NCBI GenBank assembly: GCA_019636555.1
Contig: JAHBXH010000001.1
Coordinates: 3,320,928 to 3,384,927 of the forward strand
DNA: 64,000 bases
Direction: 5' to 3'
Source of the DNA: Phycisphaeraceae bacterium
Lineage (GTDB): Bacteria; Planctomycetota; Phycisphaerae; Phycisphaerales; UBA1924
Below are positions 17,278 to 26,222 of this stretch, one piece after another; position 1 is the first letter of the stretch; each line of letters opens with the position of its first letter. The position numbers and the translations under genes are program-made. The notes below the pieces were generated by a model that had not been told where the DNA came from, ran no database searches, and worked only from the letters and a program-made list of their open reading frames with translations.

Positions 17278-17691
17278 ATGACGCAAGCCACTTCGAGGTA
17301 CGAGCAGTTCCAGACCTATCGCACGCGGATGAATTGCCGCATTCTCGGCGATGAGAAGGAGCGAGCCGGCGTGGGCGCGGCGCGGGCGGATGGTTCGGTC
17401 GCGCCGGGCGGAACGCTGGTCACGAAGCGGTTTTTCTCGCTCGATCACCAGACGTATTCGGAGGGCGCGCTACCGGTCAAGACCAAGGAGCTGCTCGGGC
17501 TGGTGGCGTCGGCGGTGCTGCGGTGCGACGACTGCATCGCGTACCACGTTGATCAGTGCGTGAAGCTGGGTTTCTCGGATGAAGAGATCTGGGAAGCGAT
17601 GGATGTGGCGCTGATCGTCGGGGGGAGCATCGTGGTGCCGCACTTGAGGCGGGCGGTGGAGTTTCTGGATCAGGCTCGCGCGAAGGCGTGA
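17278..17691 (+). CDS. AhpD-like carboxymuconolactone decarboxylase family protein
   Basis: 137-residue cytoplasmic protein of the CMD/AhpD fold. The redox signature is intact: an upstream Glu in KTKELLGLVAS, then CDDCIAYHVDQC near residues 82-93, giving C-x-x-C-x-x-x-H. In AhpD this pair carries peroxidase or disulfide-reductase chemistry. The size suits the stand-alone AhpD-like class, usually an all-helical oligomer. No peroxiredoxin gene lies beside it, so the partner is unknown. The ATG at 17278 begins after the repeat element; I see no strong ribosome site, which suggests the native leader was replaced or altered by the repeat. Confidence 0.88.
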   Translation: MTQATSRYEQFQTYRTRMNCRILGDEKERAGVGAARADGSVAPGGTLVTKRFFSLDHQTYSEGALPVKTKELLGLVASAVLRCDDCIAYHVDQCVKLGFSDEEIWEAMDVALIVGGSIVVPHLRRAVEFLDQARAKA

Positions 17692-17701
17692 AGAGAAGGC
17701 A

Positions 17702-17737
17702 ATTCACCACGGAGATCGCAGAGGACACGGAGAAGAA
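17702..17737. repeat. Single repeat arm of the CACAGAG family
   Basis: ATTCACCACGGAGATCGCAG followed by AGGACACGGAGAAG matches the left arms of the complete elements. No right arm is found before the cca gene. The following sequence (17773-17805) instead has the short word repeat GTCCTGGGTCCTG. It looks like a decayed or half element. Confidence 0.7.
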
Positions 17738-17852
17738 CCCGAATGCGGGCGCGTGGAACCTGATGTCGGGATGTCCTGGGTCCTGTGTTTTGAAGTCCTG
17801 AGTCGAAACGTGCCGGCACGCGGAACCTCTTTCGCTTTCATAAACTCAGCCG

Positions 17853-19157
17853 ATGGCACAAGGTTCGGCCAAGGCGAGAGAAGTCGCGACGTGGATCGTG
17901 CGGACGCTGCGCGAGCGCGGGCATGTCGCTTATTTCGCGGGCGGGTGCGTGCGCGACGAGTTGCTCGGGACCGCTCCGAAAGACTACGACGTTGCGACCG
18001 ATGCTCGGCCGGATGCGATCGCGGCGCTGTTTCCGCGCACGGCCCATGTCGGCGCGGCGTTCGGTGTGATGCTGGTTCGCCACGAGGGCGTCACCGTCGA
18101 GGTCGCGACGTTCCGCGCTGATGGCGAATACACCGATCGGCGCCGGCCCGATCAGATCACGTTTTCGGATGAAGTCGCGGACGCGAAGCGGCGCGATTTC
18201 ACGGTGAATGCGCTGTTTCTTGACCCCGTGAAGCGCCCGGATGATCCGTCGCGCGTGATCGATCATGTCGGGGGCGTGGCCGATCTGCGCGCGAGGGTGC
18301 TGCGCGCGGTGGGCGATGCCGATCAGCGGCTGAGAGAAGACGACCTGCGCGCCCTGCGCGCCGTGCGTCTTTCGACGCGGCTGGGTTTCGAGATCGAGCC
18401 GGCGACGCGCGAGGCGATCCGGCGGCACGCGGGCGAACTGAGCGGGATCAGCCGCGAACGGATCGGCGAAGAGGTGCGGCTGATGCTGGCGCACGAATCG
18501 CGCGGCAGCGCGATGCGGCTGCTCGCGGCGCTCGGGCTGGATGGGCCGACATTTCAGAGGCCGGCGCGGGCGGATGCCGCGCGACCGACACTGGATCGGC
18601 TGTCCCTCGCGTCGCGTGACGAGCCGTGCGGCATCTTTGCCGGCGCGCTGGCTTCGGCACTTCTCGATCGCGAGGGTGATCGCCTCGTTCAAGCGGGCCC
18701 CGAAGCGGACGGGCTGCGCCTCGAGGTTCTTCGTGAGACACGCGGCGCACTCTGCCTGAGCAATGAGGAGCGCGACGATTGCCTGGCTGTGCTCCGGCTG
18801 ACGGCTGCTTTGAAGAGCAAATGGACGGAAAGCGCGATGGCTTTTCAGAAGCGGACCGCGGCGTGCCGCGGGTTCTTCTGGGCGGTTGAAATCGTGCGGG
18901 CGATCGATGCTCCGGTCGCGGAGGCGATCGGGCGGCGTATCGAAGAGTTGAAGGGTTTGTTCGGGGGCATCGCCCCCAAGCCCTTCGTGACCGGGGACGA
19001 TCTGGTCGCTTCGGGCCTGTCGCCCGGGCCGGTTTTCCGTACCGTCCTGGAGCGGGTGTACGACGGGCAATTGGAGGGCAGAATCACGTCGGCGACGGAA
19101 GGATTGGCCGAGGCGATCCGGATCTCTCGGGAACTTCACCCGCCCTCCGGCGTCTAA
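17853..19157 (+). CDS. cca: CCA tRNA nucleotidyltransferase / poly(A) polymerase family
   Basis: 434-residue class II nucleotidyltransferase that builds or repairs the tRNA 3' CCA end (or adds poly(A); the two cannot be separated by eye). The N-terminal catalytic head has YFAGGCVRDELLG and the DYDVATDA metal site near residues 28-50, then VATFRADGEYTD and KRRDFTVNALF. The neck region contains DLRALRAVRLSTRLGFEIEP, which selects ATP and CTP. There is no HD domain at the C terminus. The gene is needed here in principle because the tRNA-Gln gene at 26126 does not encode CCA. The ATG at 17853 is the only good start before the GGCVRD motif. Confidence 0.9.
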   Translation: MAQGSAKAREVATWIVRTLRERGHVAYFAGGCVRDELLGTAPKDYDVATDARPDAIAALFPRTAHVGAAFGVMLVRHEGVTVEVATFRADGEYTDRRRPDQITFSDEVADAKRRDFTVNALFLDPVKRPDDPSRVIDHVGGVADLRARVLRAVGDADQRLREDDLRALRAVRLSTRLGFEIEPATREAIRRHAGELSGISRERIGEEVRLMLAHESRGSAMRLLAALGLDGPTFQRPARADAARPTLDRLSLASRDEPCGIFAGALASALLDREGDRLVQAGPEADGLRLEVLRETRGALCLSNEERDDCLAVLRLTAALKSKWTESAMAFQKRTAACRGFFWAVEIVRAIDAPVAEAIGRRIEELKGLFGGIAPKPFVTGDDLVASGLSPGPVFRTVLERVYDGQLEGRITSATEGLAEAIRISRELHPPSGV

Positions 19158-19250
19158 CCTTTGACGAACCCGGTGGGCCCGGCTTCGATAGAAAGAGACG
19201 GGTTTTTTGCGCCGGCCGAGCGTCCGGCGCCCTTCATGGAGATTTCGGCG

Positions 19251-20426
19251 ATGCTGAGCGTGTTCGCAGGCGGAGCGAGGTTACTTGGGCTGGTCGCGGC
19301 GGCGGCGCTGGCGATGCTGATCAATGTGTCGCACGTGCGGGCCCAGGATTCGGGACCCAAGCGCGTGTACGTGATGGAGTTGAACGGCGAGTTCGGCTAC
19401 GACATCAGCGAGACACCGATCAGGCAGGCGATGCGCGATGCACGCAACCAGAACGCCGATGTGGTGATCGTCAAGATCGATGCAAAGTGGGAGGCGGACG
19501 AGCTCACACCTCTTCCGGACAACGAAGCGAACTTCGACGAGTTGTTCCGGGCGCAGAAGATCATCCCGATTTTCGGGGACGAGATGATGCGCGAGTGGAG
19601 CCAGCCGCCACGGCTGGTGATGTGGGTGAAGCGCGCCATGGGCGGCCCGGCGTTCATTCCGTTCATTTCGCCGGAAATCTACTTTACGAACGACGGCAAA
19701 ATGGGCGGGATCGGCGGCATCGGCGTGATGCTCGAGGGCAAGGGCGACGAGGTCGTCCGTCAGAAGCAGTACTCGCTGCGGATGGCCAGAGCGGAGGGCT
19801 TCCTGATCCGGGGCGGATACGACCCGATGATCATCCAGGCGATGTGCCGCCCGGGCTATCTGCTCTCCTACCGGCTCGAGGGCGGGAGGCCGATCTTCCT
19901 CGAGCGCGCGCCGGAGCGGCCCGATGAGTTCGCGTTGACATCGGGCGAGATGGGCGACTCGATGCAGGCGAGCGTGCGCGGGACGACGAAGTCGGTGCTC
20001 ACGCTGAACTCGGATACGGCGCGAGCGATCAATGTTTCGAAGGGCACGGCCGACAATCTCGACGATCTGATCTTCCAACTCGGTCTATCAAGGAACCATC
20101 AGATCGTGAACGGCGCCTCGAAGCGCATCATGGACGGCTGGAAGCGCGACCTGAACAACGCGACCAAGGAAATCAAGAGGATTCTTGAGGACTTTGACGC
20201 CGACCAGAGCGGCGGCGGCGTCGTGGCGGGCACGGGATCGTACGAGCAGCGCACGCAATCGCGGGGCAAGCAGATCCGCCAGTACGACACAATCATCAAC
20301 AAGTTGAAGCTGTACGGAGAGGCGTTCGGTCCGCGCTGGCATGCGGACAACCGTGTGCCGAGTTTGACCCAGTTGGAACTTCAGCGCGAGCAGATCGAAT
20401 TGCAGCAGCTCGTCGACCGAAAATAA
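19251..20426 (+). CDS. Exported ClpP/NfeD-fold protein, active site degenerate
   Basis: 391-residue exported protein. The signal peptide MLSVFAGGARLLGLVAAAAL ends near VRAQ. A crotonase/ClpP-like core follows (about 40-200): VYVMELNGEFGYDI, VVIVKID, and PAFIPFISPEIYFTNDGKMGGIGG, which is laid out like NfeD or SppA peptidases. The Ser normally found before the PAFIPF helix is absent (RAMGGPAF), so peptidase activity is doubtful. The C-terminal third is helical and charged (DGWKRDLNNATKEIKRI, and QLELQREQIELQQL at the end), a likely coiled coil. The ATG at 19251 is chosen for the GGAG at 19238 and the immediate signal peptide. It pairs with the related gene 36 bases downstream. Confidence 0.65.
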   Translation: MLSVFAGGARLLGLVAAAALAMLINVSHVRAQDSGPKRVYVMELNGEFGYDISETPIRQAMRDARNQNADVVIVKIDAKWEADELTPLPDNEANFDELFRAQKIIPIFGDEMMREWSQPPRLVMWVKRAMGGPAFIPFISPEIYFTNDGKMGGIGGIGVMLEGKGDEVVRQKQYSLRMARAEGFLIRGGYDPMIIQAMCRPGYLLSYRLEGGRPIFLERAPERPDEFALTSGEMGDSMQASVRGTTKSVLTLNSDTARAINVSKGTADNLDDLIFQLGLSRNHQIVNGASKRIMDGWKRDLNNATKEIKRILEDFDADQSGGGVVAGTGSYEQRTQSRGKQIRQYDTIINKLKLYGEAFGPRWHADNRVPSLTQLELQREQIELQQLVDRK

Positions 20427-20462
20427 GCGGCCAAAGAGCCACAGAACCCAGAGGCAAAGGCA

Positions 20463-21839
20463 ATGAACAGAATCCGGATCACCAAGTCAGTGTTGGGATT
20501 GTTCGTGGGCGCCGCGCTGGCGGTCGGAATCGCCGGCATCTCGCCGCGAGCGATGGCGGCCGTGGGCGACCACGCGAGGATCACGCTTCAGAACGGCAAG
20601 ACCGTCGAAGGCGAGATCGTTCGCGAGTTCGAGGGCATCGTCTGGATCAAGATCGGCTCGGGGAATCTCGAAGAAACGAGGATGTTCACGCCGAGCGAGA
20701 TGAAGTCGATCGAGCGCAATCCGGCGTCGGCCGAGGCCAAGGCGGAGTCGAAAGCCGAGGAAAGCAAGGTCGAAGAAACCAAGCCGGAAGAGATCAAGTC
20801 CGCGGAAGCGATCCCCGCTCCGGCGAGTTCGGACGCGGCACCCAAGCCCCGCCGGCCGGGCGTTCCCCGTGCCGCGGTTCTGACGCTGGGTGAGGGCGGC
20901 GAACGCGACATGGTCGGTCTGTACATGATGGCCAAGCCGCTTCACGATGCGATCCCGCTGCTCAAGCAGGAAGACGTGGACATCGTGGTATTCCGGGTGA
21001 ATTCGGGCGGCGGCGCGCTGCTCGAGATCCAGAAGCTTTCGGATGTGATCTACAACGAATATCGCAGGAACTTCCGCACCGTCGCGTGGATCGATTACGC
21101 GATCTCTGCCGCGGCGATGACCTCGCACGCGATTGAGGAAATCTACTTCACGCCCGAGGGCGCGTACGGAGCCTGCACCGGATGGAGCGGCGATCTGGTG
21201 GCCGTGAAGGATCGCGACCTCGAGCAGATCCTTTTCCAGATGGAGAAGATTTCTGCGCGCGGCAACCACAAGTTCGAGATCATGCGTGCGATGCAGATCA
21301 TGGAGCCGTTGAGCGCTTCGATTTCTCCCGAGGGCGACGTTTCGTTCTATCAGGACACCACGTCGGGCGACATCGTGCTCAACCCGAAGGATCGCGTGCT
21401 GACGTTCAATTCCCAGACCGCGGCGAAGGTGAAGTTCTCGCTCGGAACGGCCGCCACGCTCGACGAGCTCGCAAAGGCGATGCGGCTCCCCGAAGTGGAG
21501 TGGGTCGGCGTGAAGAAACCCGGATACTTGTGGCCGATCTGCAGGGCCGAGCAGATGCAGATGGATTTCCGCGAGAAGACGGCGCGCGACGATCAGCAGT
21601 TCACCGAGTATGTGCAGACGCTGAACGCGGCACTGCAGATGGCATCGGGGCTGGACGACGAACGCAAGGCCCGTCTCGCCGGCAAAGCGCGTGAATGCAT
21701 GAACCGCATTCTGTCGGCGGTGAACAACAATCCGAATCTTTCCATTTTCAAGTTCAACATCCTGCCGGACAAGTTCAAGGAAGAGTGGGTCGAGCCCACG
21801 GACAAGAAGATCAAAGATTTGACGACCAAGAAGAAATAG
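20463..21839 (+). CDS. Exported ClpP/NfeD-fold peptidase-like protein
   Basis: 458-residue exported protein related to its upstream neighbour. After a signal peptide (cut near RAMAAV) a small beta domain (ARITLQNGKTVEGEIV..., residues 38-75) may bind RNA or protein; the fold is unclear. A Glu/Lys-rich linker with repeated KAEES/KVEET units spans about 80-125. The ClpP-like core has VVFRVNSGGGALLEIQKLSD, the counterpart of the NfeD DTPGG motif, and YAISAAAMTSHAIEEIYFTP, where the Ser of ISAAA is the candidate nucleophile. The tail is helical. The intact-looking Ser here and its absence next door suggest an active/inactive pair. A strong terminator follows at 21868. Confidence 0.7.
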   Translation: MNRIRITKSVLGLFVGAALAVGIAGISPRAMAAVGDHARITLQNGKTVEGEIVREFEGIVWIKIGSGNLEETRMFTPSEMKSIERNPASAEAKAESKAEESKVEETKPEEIKSAEAIPAPASSDAAPKPRRPGVPRAAVLTLGEGGERDMVGLYMMAKPLHDAIPLLKQEDVDIVVFRVNSGGGALLEIQKLSDVIYNEYRRNFRTVAWIDYAISAAAMTSHAIEEIYFTPEGAYGACTGWSGDLVAVKDRDLEQILFQMEKISARGNHKFEIMRAMQIMEPLSASISPEGDVSFYQDTTSGDIVLNPKDRVLTFNSQTAAKVKFSLGTAATLDELAKAMRLPEVEWVGVKKPGYLWPICRAEQMQMDFREKTARDDQQFTEYVQTLNAALQMASGLDDERKARLAGKARECMNRILSAVNNNPNLSIFKFNILPDKFKEEWVEPTDKKIKDLTTKKK

Positions 21840-21867
21840 CCGCCTTTCTTTCGCAAATTGCCCCGAG

Positions 21868-21894
21868 ACGCCGCGGCCTTCGCGGCGTTTTTTC
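21868..21894 (+). terminator. Rho-independent terminator
   Basis: ACGCCGCG, loop GCCTT, CGCGGCGT, then a run of six T from 21888. The perfect 8-bp GC stem and T-run stand 28 bases after the stop of the preceding gene. It closes the two-gene protease-like unit before the M3 peptidase. Confidence 0.88.
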
Positions 21895-21956
21895 TTTGGA
21901 TGTCTGCTATCGTCGGGACGCGGCGCGATGCCGCATCGCGAGAGGAAGGACGACGA

Positions 21957-23717
21957 TTGACATCAGCAACCATCGAGTTTGTGCCCCCGGCAACGAGCGT
22001 TCCCGCTTCGCTGGATGCCACTTCATGGAGCGCTCTGGAGCCGGTTTTTCACGAGCTGCTTGATCGTCCCCTGCGCTCCCGGGCGGACTTCGATGCGTGG
22101 ATGATCGACCGGAGCGAACTGGACGCGGCGTGTTCGGAAGCGCAGGCCAATCTGTATATCGCGATGACGTGCGCGACCGAAGACGCCCCGGCGCAGCGGG
22201 CGTACGCGGAATTCATCGAGAACATCGTCCCCAAAATAAAGCCGCTCGCGTTTGCGCTGGACAAGAAGCTGACGGCCGAGGCGGAGCGTCTGAGCCTTTC
22301 GGATGAGCGGTATGGAGTCGTGATTCGCGACACTGCGGCGGATATCGCGCTTTTTCGTACCGAGAACATCCCGCTCGAGACCGAGCTTTCCAAGTTGAGC
22401 CAGAAGTACGATCAGATAATCGGCGCGATGACGGTGTCGTTTGACGGAGGTGAAAAGACGCTGCCTCAGATGGCGGTGTACCAGGAGTCGATCGACCGCT
22501 CCGTGCGAGAAAGCGCCTGGCGGAGCGTTGCCGCACGCCGCTTGCAGGACAAAGACGGGATCGACAGCCTGTTCGACACCATGGTCGAAATGCGCGATCG
22601 GGTCGCACGCAACGCCGGGTTCGCGGACTTTGTCGGCTACGTCTTCAAGGCGAAGCACCGATTCGATTACACACCGAGGCATTGTTTCGATTTTCATCGT
22701 GCCTGCGAGGACGTCGTCGTTCCGATGATCCGGCGCCAGGAGGAGAAGCGCCGGCGCTCGCTCGGCGTCGATGTTCTGCGCCCGTGGGACCTCACCGTCG
22801 ATGTCAAAGGGCGTGGCCCGCTGCGACCGTTCAGTAACGGCACGGAATTGATGTCCAAGTCGGTCCGGACATTCAACAGGCTCGATCCGCGGTTGGGCTC
22901 GATGCTCGCCGAACTCGGAAGCGGAAGCGAAGCACGTGGATCGGCTGATGGCGCCTGCCTCGATCTGGATTCGCGCAAAGGCAAGGCTCCCGGCGGTTAT
23001 CAGTACGTACGCGACCGCTCGCGCAAGCCGTTCATTTTCATGAATGCCGCAGGTACCGGGCGGGATGTATCGACCATGCTGCACGAAGCGGGGCACGCTT
23101 TTCACTCCGTGCTGTCGATTAACGAGCCGCTGCTGGCGTATCGGCACGCGCCGCTAGAGTTCTGCGAGGTCGCGAGCATGAGCATGGAACTGCTGACGCT
23201 GCCTCACATCGGCGGACAAGACGGCTTTTATTCCTCGGAGGAAGACCTGGCCCGCGCCCGGCGCCAGCAGATCGAGCGTGCCGTCTATTTGCTCCCCTGG
23301 ATCGCCACGGTCGATGCGTTCCAGCACTGGATCTATACCAACCCCCGCCATTCGCACGAGCAGAGAATCGAGGAATGGCTGCGCCTCGACACGCGGTTCG
23401 GCAGCTCTTGTTCGTGGGAAGGGATCGAGGAGACACGCCGGTACATCTGGCATCGCCAGTCGCACATCTTTTCGGTCCCGTTCTACTACATCGAATACGC
23501 GATTGCCCAGCTGGGCGCATTGCAGTTATGGCTGATCGGGCTTGAACGAGGCGAAAAAGCGGCCATCGACCTGTACATCCGGGCGATGACGCTGGGCGGG
23601 TCAAGGCCGTTGCCGGCGCTCTTCAGCGCCGCCGGGTTGCGCTTTGATTTTGGACCCGAAACGGTGCGCCGGCTGGTCGACAGGGCCGAAGCCGAACTGG
23701 ACCGACTCCCAGAATAG
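21957..23717 (+). CDS. M3 family oligoendopeptidase (PepF-like)
   Basis: 586-residue zinc metallopeptidase of clan MA, family M3, that cuts oligopeptides in the cytoplasm. The gluzincin site is HEAGHAFHS near residue 376, with the third ligand Glu in LEFCEVASMSMELL. C-terminal family motifs are present (RYIWHRQSHIFSVPFYYIEYAI, LGGSRPLPALF). I prefer the TTG at 21957: AGGAAGG ends about 7 bases upstream and the protein then starts in the family's usual place (LTSATIEFVPPAT). Upstream in-frame sequence overlaps a terminator and is not likely coding. No signal peptide. It is a single-gene unit after the terminator. Confidence 0.9.
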   Translation: MTSATIEFVPPATSVPASLDATSWSALEPVFHELLDRPLRSRADFDAWMIDRSELDAACSEAQANLYIAMTCATEDAPAQRAYAEFIENIVPKIKPLAFALDKKLTAEAERLSLSDERYGVVIRDTAADIALFRTENIPLETELSKLSQKYDQIIGAMTVSFDGGEKTLPQMAVYQESIDRSVRESAWRSVAARRLQDKDGIDSLFDTMVEMRDRVARNAGFADFVGYVFKAKHRFDYTPRHCFDFHRACEDVVVPMIRRQEEKRRRSLGVDVLRPWDLTVDVKGRGPLRPFSNGTELMSKSVRTFNRLDPRLGSMLAELGSGSEARGSADGACLDLDSRKGKAPGGYQYVRDRSRKPFIFMNAAGTGRDVSTMLHEAGHAFHSVLSINEPLLAYRHAPLEFCEVASMSMELLTLPHIGGQDGFYSSEEDLARARRQQIERAVYLLPWIATVDAFQHWIYTNPRHSHEQRIEEWLRLDTRFGSSCSWEGIEETRRYIWHRQSHIFSVPFYYIEYAIAQLGALQLWLIGLERGEKAAIDLYIRAMTLGGSRPLPALFSAAGLRFDFGPETVRRLVDRAEAELDRLPE

Positions 23718-23849
23718 CGACGGGCCTCAGGCTACCCCAGCCCGCATAGACGGAACTCGCCCAAGCCCCAGTGGCTGGCGGAACGAAAGAGCAAGCAAGT
23801 TGGAATGTCCGTGAACCGATGGACGCGTACCTGCATGGAGGCGGTGCGT

Positions 23850-24077
23850 ATGGGTCCTACCGAAAAATCGTTCAGTCAAGTCAAGGCGATTCTGGGCAAG
23901 CTGGATCGCTCGATCGACGAGGTCCGGGCCCGCCGCACGACCGGTGACCACAAGGCGTTCCCCACGCCGGCACCAGTTCCGCCGCCGATGATCACCCCCG
24001 CACCGAGGCCCGCTGAGGCTGCAAACCGGCAGAACAGCCCCTACGGGCGCGCGACGCCGCTGCCCTTCGGCGGCTGA
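23850..24077 (+). CDS. Small hypothetical protein
   Basis: 75-residue protein with a short helical, charged N-terminal half (MGPTEKSFSQVKAILGKLDR) and a Pro-rich, low-complexity second half (PAPVPPPMITPAPRP). GGAGG at 23837 sits 8 bases before the ATG at 23850, which supports a real gene and fixes the start; an in-frame ATG at 23805 lacks a site. No family recognised. Its last 37 bases overlap the end of the convergent DUF885 gene. No membrane segment or cysteine is present. Confidence 0.5.
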   Translation: MGPTEKSFSQVKAILGKLDRSIDEVRARRTTGDHKAFPTPAPVPPPMITPAPRPAEAANRQNSPYGRATPLPFGG

Positions 24078-25975
24078 ACTGTTTCTTTCACCTGATTCGC
24101 GATCCAGCGGTCGATGCGTTTCTCGAGCACGCTCAGAGGTAACGCGCCCGCGCCCAGAATCTCATCATGAAAAGCGCGAACATCGAACCGATCACCGAGC
24201 GTGTTTTCGGCACGTGATCGCAGCTCGCGGATCTTCAGTTCGCCGATCTTGTACGCGCAGGCTTGACCGGGCCAGCCAATGTAGCGGTCGATCTCGCTCA
24301 CCGTGTCGAGCTCGGTGCCGGCGCTGTTGGCGAGCATGTAGTCGATCGCCTGCTGGCGCGTCCAGCCCATCGCGTGCATGCCTGTATCAACGACGAGCCT
24401 GCAGGCACGCCAGATCTCGTCGCTCAGCCGCCCGAAATAGTCGTACGGGTCGGCGTAGACACCTCGCGCTTCGGGATTCGCTTTCGTGCGCGGACTGTCT
24501 CCCATTTCCAGGCCGAGACTTTCGCTGTAGAGCGCCCAGCCTTCCACGTAGGACGTGTACTGGATCTGCGTGCGATACGGATGAAGCCCTTGGAGTTCAT
24601 CCGCGATCGAGAGCTGAAAGTGATGCCCCGGAACGCTTTCGTGGAGCGAGAGCGACCACATGCCATAGCGCGGGCGCTGGCTGAGGTCGTAGGTGTTCAC
24701 CATGAAGTAGCCGGGAACGCCGGACTTGATCGAACCGGGGTAGCAGTATGCCGCGGGAGAGCTCGGCGCCGCGAACCGCGGGATGGGCCGCACTCCGTAC
24801 GAAAGCCTGGGGAGAACACCGAAGAGCCGAGTGAGATCGGGGTCGATGGTCTTGCAAATCACCTTGTAGCCGTCGAGAAGCGATTTCTCGTCGGTGAAGT
24901 AGAAGCGCGGATCGGTGCGGAGAAACTCGACGAACTTGGCGAATGGTTCCTCGCCCTGGTACTTGTCCTTCTCGGCCCAGTCGGTCTCGTCGATCACACG
25001 CATCATCTCGGCCTTGATCCGCGCGACTTCCTTGAGGCCGATCTCGTGGATCTGCTGGGCCGTCAGATTCGTGGTTGTTTCGCGGCGGAGATTGGATTCG
25101 TATGCCGCCAGACCATCGAGCCCCTGCGCGGCGCCGACGCTGTCGCGGCACTTTGGGATGTATTCCTTTTCGAGAAAATCGGCGAGCTCGCGGAACGCGG
25201 GCACGACTTGCTCGCGGACGGCTCTCGCGGCGCGGGCCGAGAGCGGATCGTTCGTCGGGCGCGCGCGAAATGGAGCGTAGAACGGAGAGAGCGAAGGATC
25301 GGCGATCACATCATCGCCCGCGAGGCCCCGCGTGAGCTCGACGCTCTTGGCGAGAATGACTTTGGGCGGCACGCGGCCCGCGTTCAAGCCGTCACGCATG
25401 TTCGCGATGTGCTGCCGGATGAGAACAGGGATTTTTTCGAGACGAGTCGCGTAGTCGGCGAGCAGTGCATCGTTCTGCAGGGGCAACGACAAATAGAGTT
25501 GCGGCAGTTCGATGTGCGGACCGGAGAGCGCCGTGATCGGCTGCTGCTCGGAAAGGAAACGCGCGGAATCGAGAGCGACGCCGATCGTGTACTCGAGGAG
25601 ATCGAGGTCGGTTGCGTCGGCTTCCGCGAGACCGGTGCGATCGAACGCTCTGATGCGAGTGAGGAAGGACCTCAGTTGCCCTCGTTCTTCGGCGATTGCG
25701 CCCGCACTCATGTCGCTCAGTTGATCGTTGAATCGCAGGTCTCCCTTGGTGCTCGCCCCCTCGGGACTCGTCCGCATCGTGAAGTCGTAGTATTCATCCA
25801 GAAGCGCGAGCACCTTCGGCGAGCGGTCTGCGATTTCGGTGTGTGTCGGCACAAATGCGGGTTTCGTCGCCGGTTCACCCGCGCCGATCGAAGCGTTTCC
25901 AAAGCTGACAAAAACAAAGGCGGCAACCGCGACCGCCGCGCGACACCGATCCCGGACGCAAATTCCGTTGTGCAT
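24041..25975 (-). CDS. Exported DUF885 family peptidase-like protein
   Basis: 644-residue exported protein of the DUF885 family, related to M32-type metallopeptidases. The N terminus carries a signal peptide (hydrophobic AAVAVAAFVFVSFGNA). The zinc-site signature is HESVPGHHFQLS, and EGWALYSESLG about 30 residues later supplies the third ligand Glu. The surrounding helical scaffold (TSYVEGW, WRACRLVVDTGMHAMGWT, YMLANSAGTE) is typical. Length and motifs are complete. Substrate unknown, probably peptides in the periplasm. The ATG at 25975 begins the signal peptide. It is convergent with the small gene at 23850 and shares its last bases with it. Confidence 0.87.
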   Translation of the reverse strand: MHNGICVRDRCRAAVAVAAFVFVSFGNASIGAGEPATKPAFVPTHTEIADRSPKVLALLDEYYDFTMRTSPEGASTKGDLRFNDQLSDMSAGAIAEERGQLRSFLTRIRAFDRTGLAEADATDLDLLEYTIGVALDSARFLSEQQPITALSGPHIELPQLYLSLPLQNDALLADYATRLEKIPVLIRQHIANMRDGLNAGRVPPKVILAKSVELTRGLAGDDVIADPSLSPFYAPFRARPTNDPLSARAARAVREQVVPAFRELADFLEKEYIPKCRDSVGAAQGLDGLAAYESNLRRETTTNLTAQQIHEIGLKEVARIKAEMMRVIDETDWAEKDKYQGEEPFAKFVEFLRTDPRFYFTDEKSLLDGYKVICKTIDPDLTRLFGVLPRLSYGVRPIPRFAAPSSPAAYCYPGSIKSGVPGYFMVNTYDLSQRPRYGMWSLSLHESVPGHHFQLSIADELQGLHPYRTQIQYTSYVEGWALYSESLGLEMGDSPRTKANPEARGVYADPYDYFGRLSDEIWRACRLVVDTGMHAMGWTRQQAIDYMLANSAGTELDTVSEIDRYIGWPGQACAYKIGELKIRELRSRAENTLGDRFDVRAFHDEILGAGALPLSVLEKRIDRWIANQVKETVQPPKGSGVARP

Positions 25976-26125
25976 GGCGCGAGTTTACAGGGTGAGGCGT
26001 ACCCGGATGCGTGCGCCATGGTTGAAGTCGGAACGGTCTTACGAGCCGGCCTCGCCCGGCTCTCGGCGCTTGCCGAGCCCGGTTTCGGGCGTACCATTGC
26101 CCCTTGAAATATCGGCCGGATTGTC

Positions 26126-26196
26126 TGGGGATTGGTGTAACGGTAGCACGAGTGACTCTGACTCACTTAGTCTAGGTTCGAATCCTAGATCCCCAA
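26126..26196 (+). tRNA. tRNA-Gln (anticodon CTG)
   Basis: A complete 71-base cloverleaf. Acceptor TGGGGAT pairs with ATCCCCA, D arm GTG/CAC, anticodon stem AGTGA/TCACT with loop CTCTGAC, T stem CTAGG/CCTAG around TTCGAAT. Anticodon CTG reads CAG glutamine codons. The discriminator is A and no CCA is encoded. A TTTTT run follows directly, a likely terminator. The tRNA is single and transcribed against its neighbours. Confidence 0.96.
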
Positions 26197-26222
26197 TTTT
26201 TCTGCGAGACATTCACGCAGCG

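Noticed and set aside
3901..17737. CRISPR array interpretation of the repeated CACAGAG words
   Set aside because: Copies are far apart, paired as inverted arms, and lack uniform repeat and spacer lengths or cas genes.
17838..19139. 433-codon minus-strand frame inside the cca gene
   Set aside because: Complete antisense overlap with a clear nucleotidyltransferase and no recognisable motif.
19209..19230. GCGCCGG/CCGGCGC stem upstream of the 19251 gene as a terminator for cca
   Set aside because: The T-run lies before the stem on the plus strand, the wrong side; it more likely affects the leader of the next gene or is chance GC symmetry.
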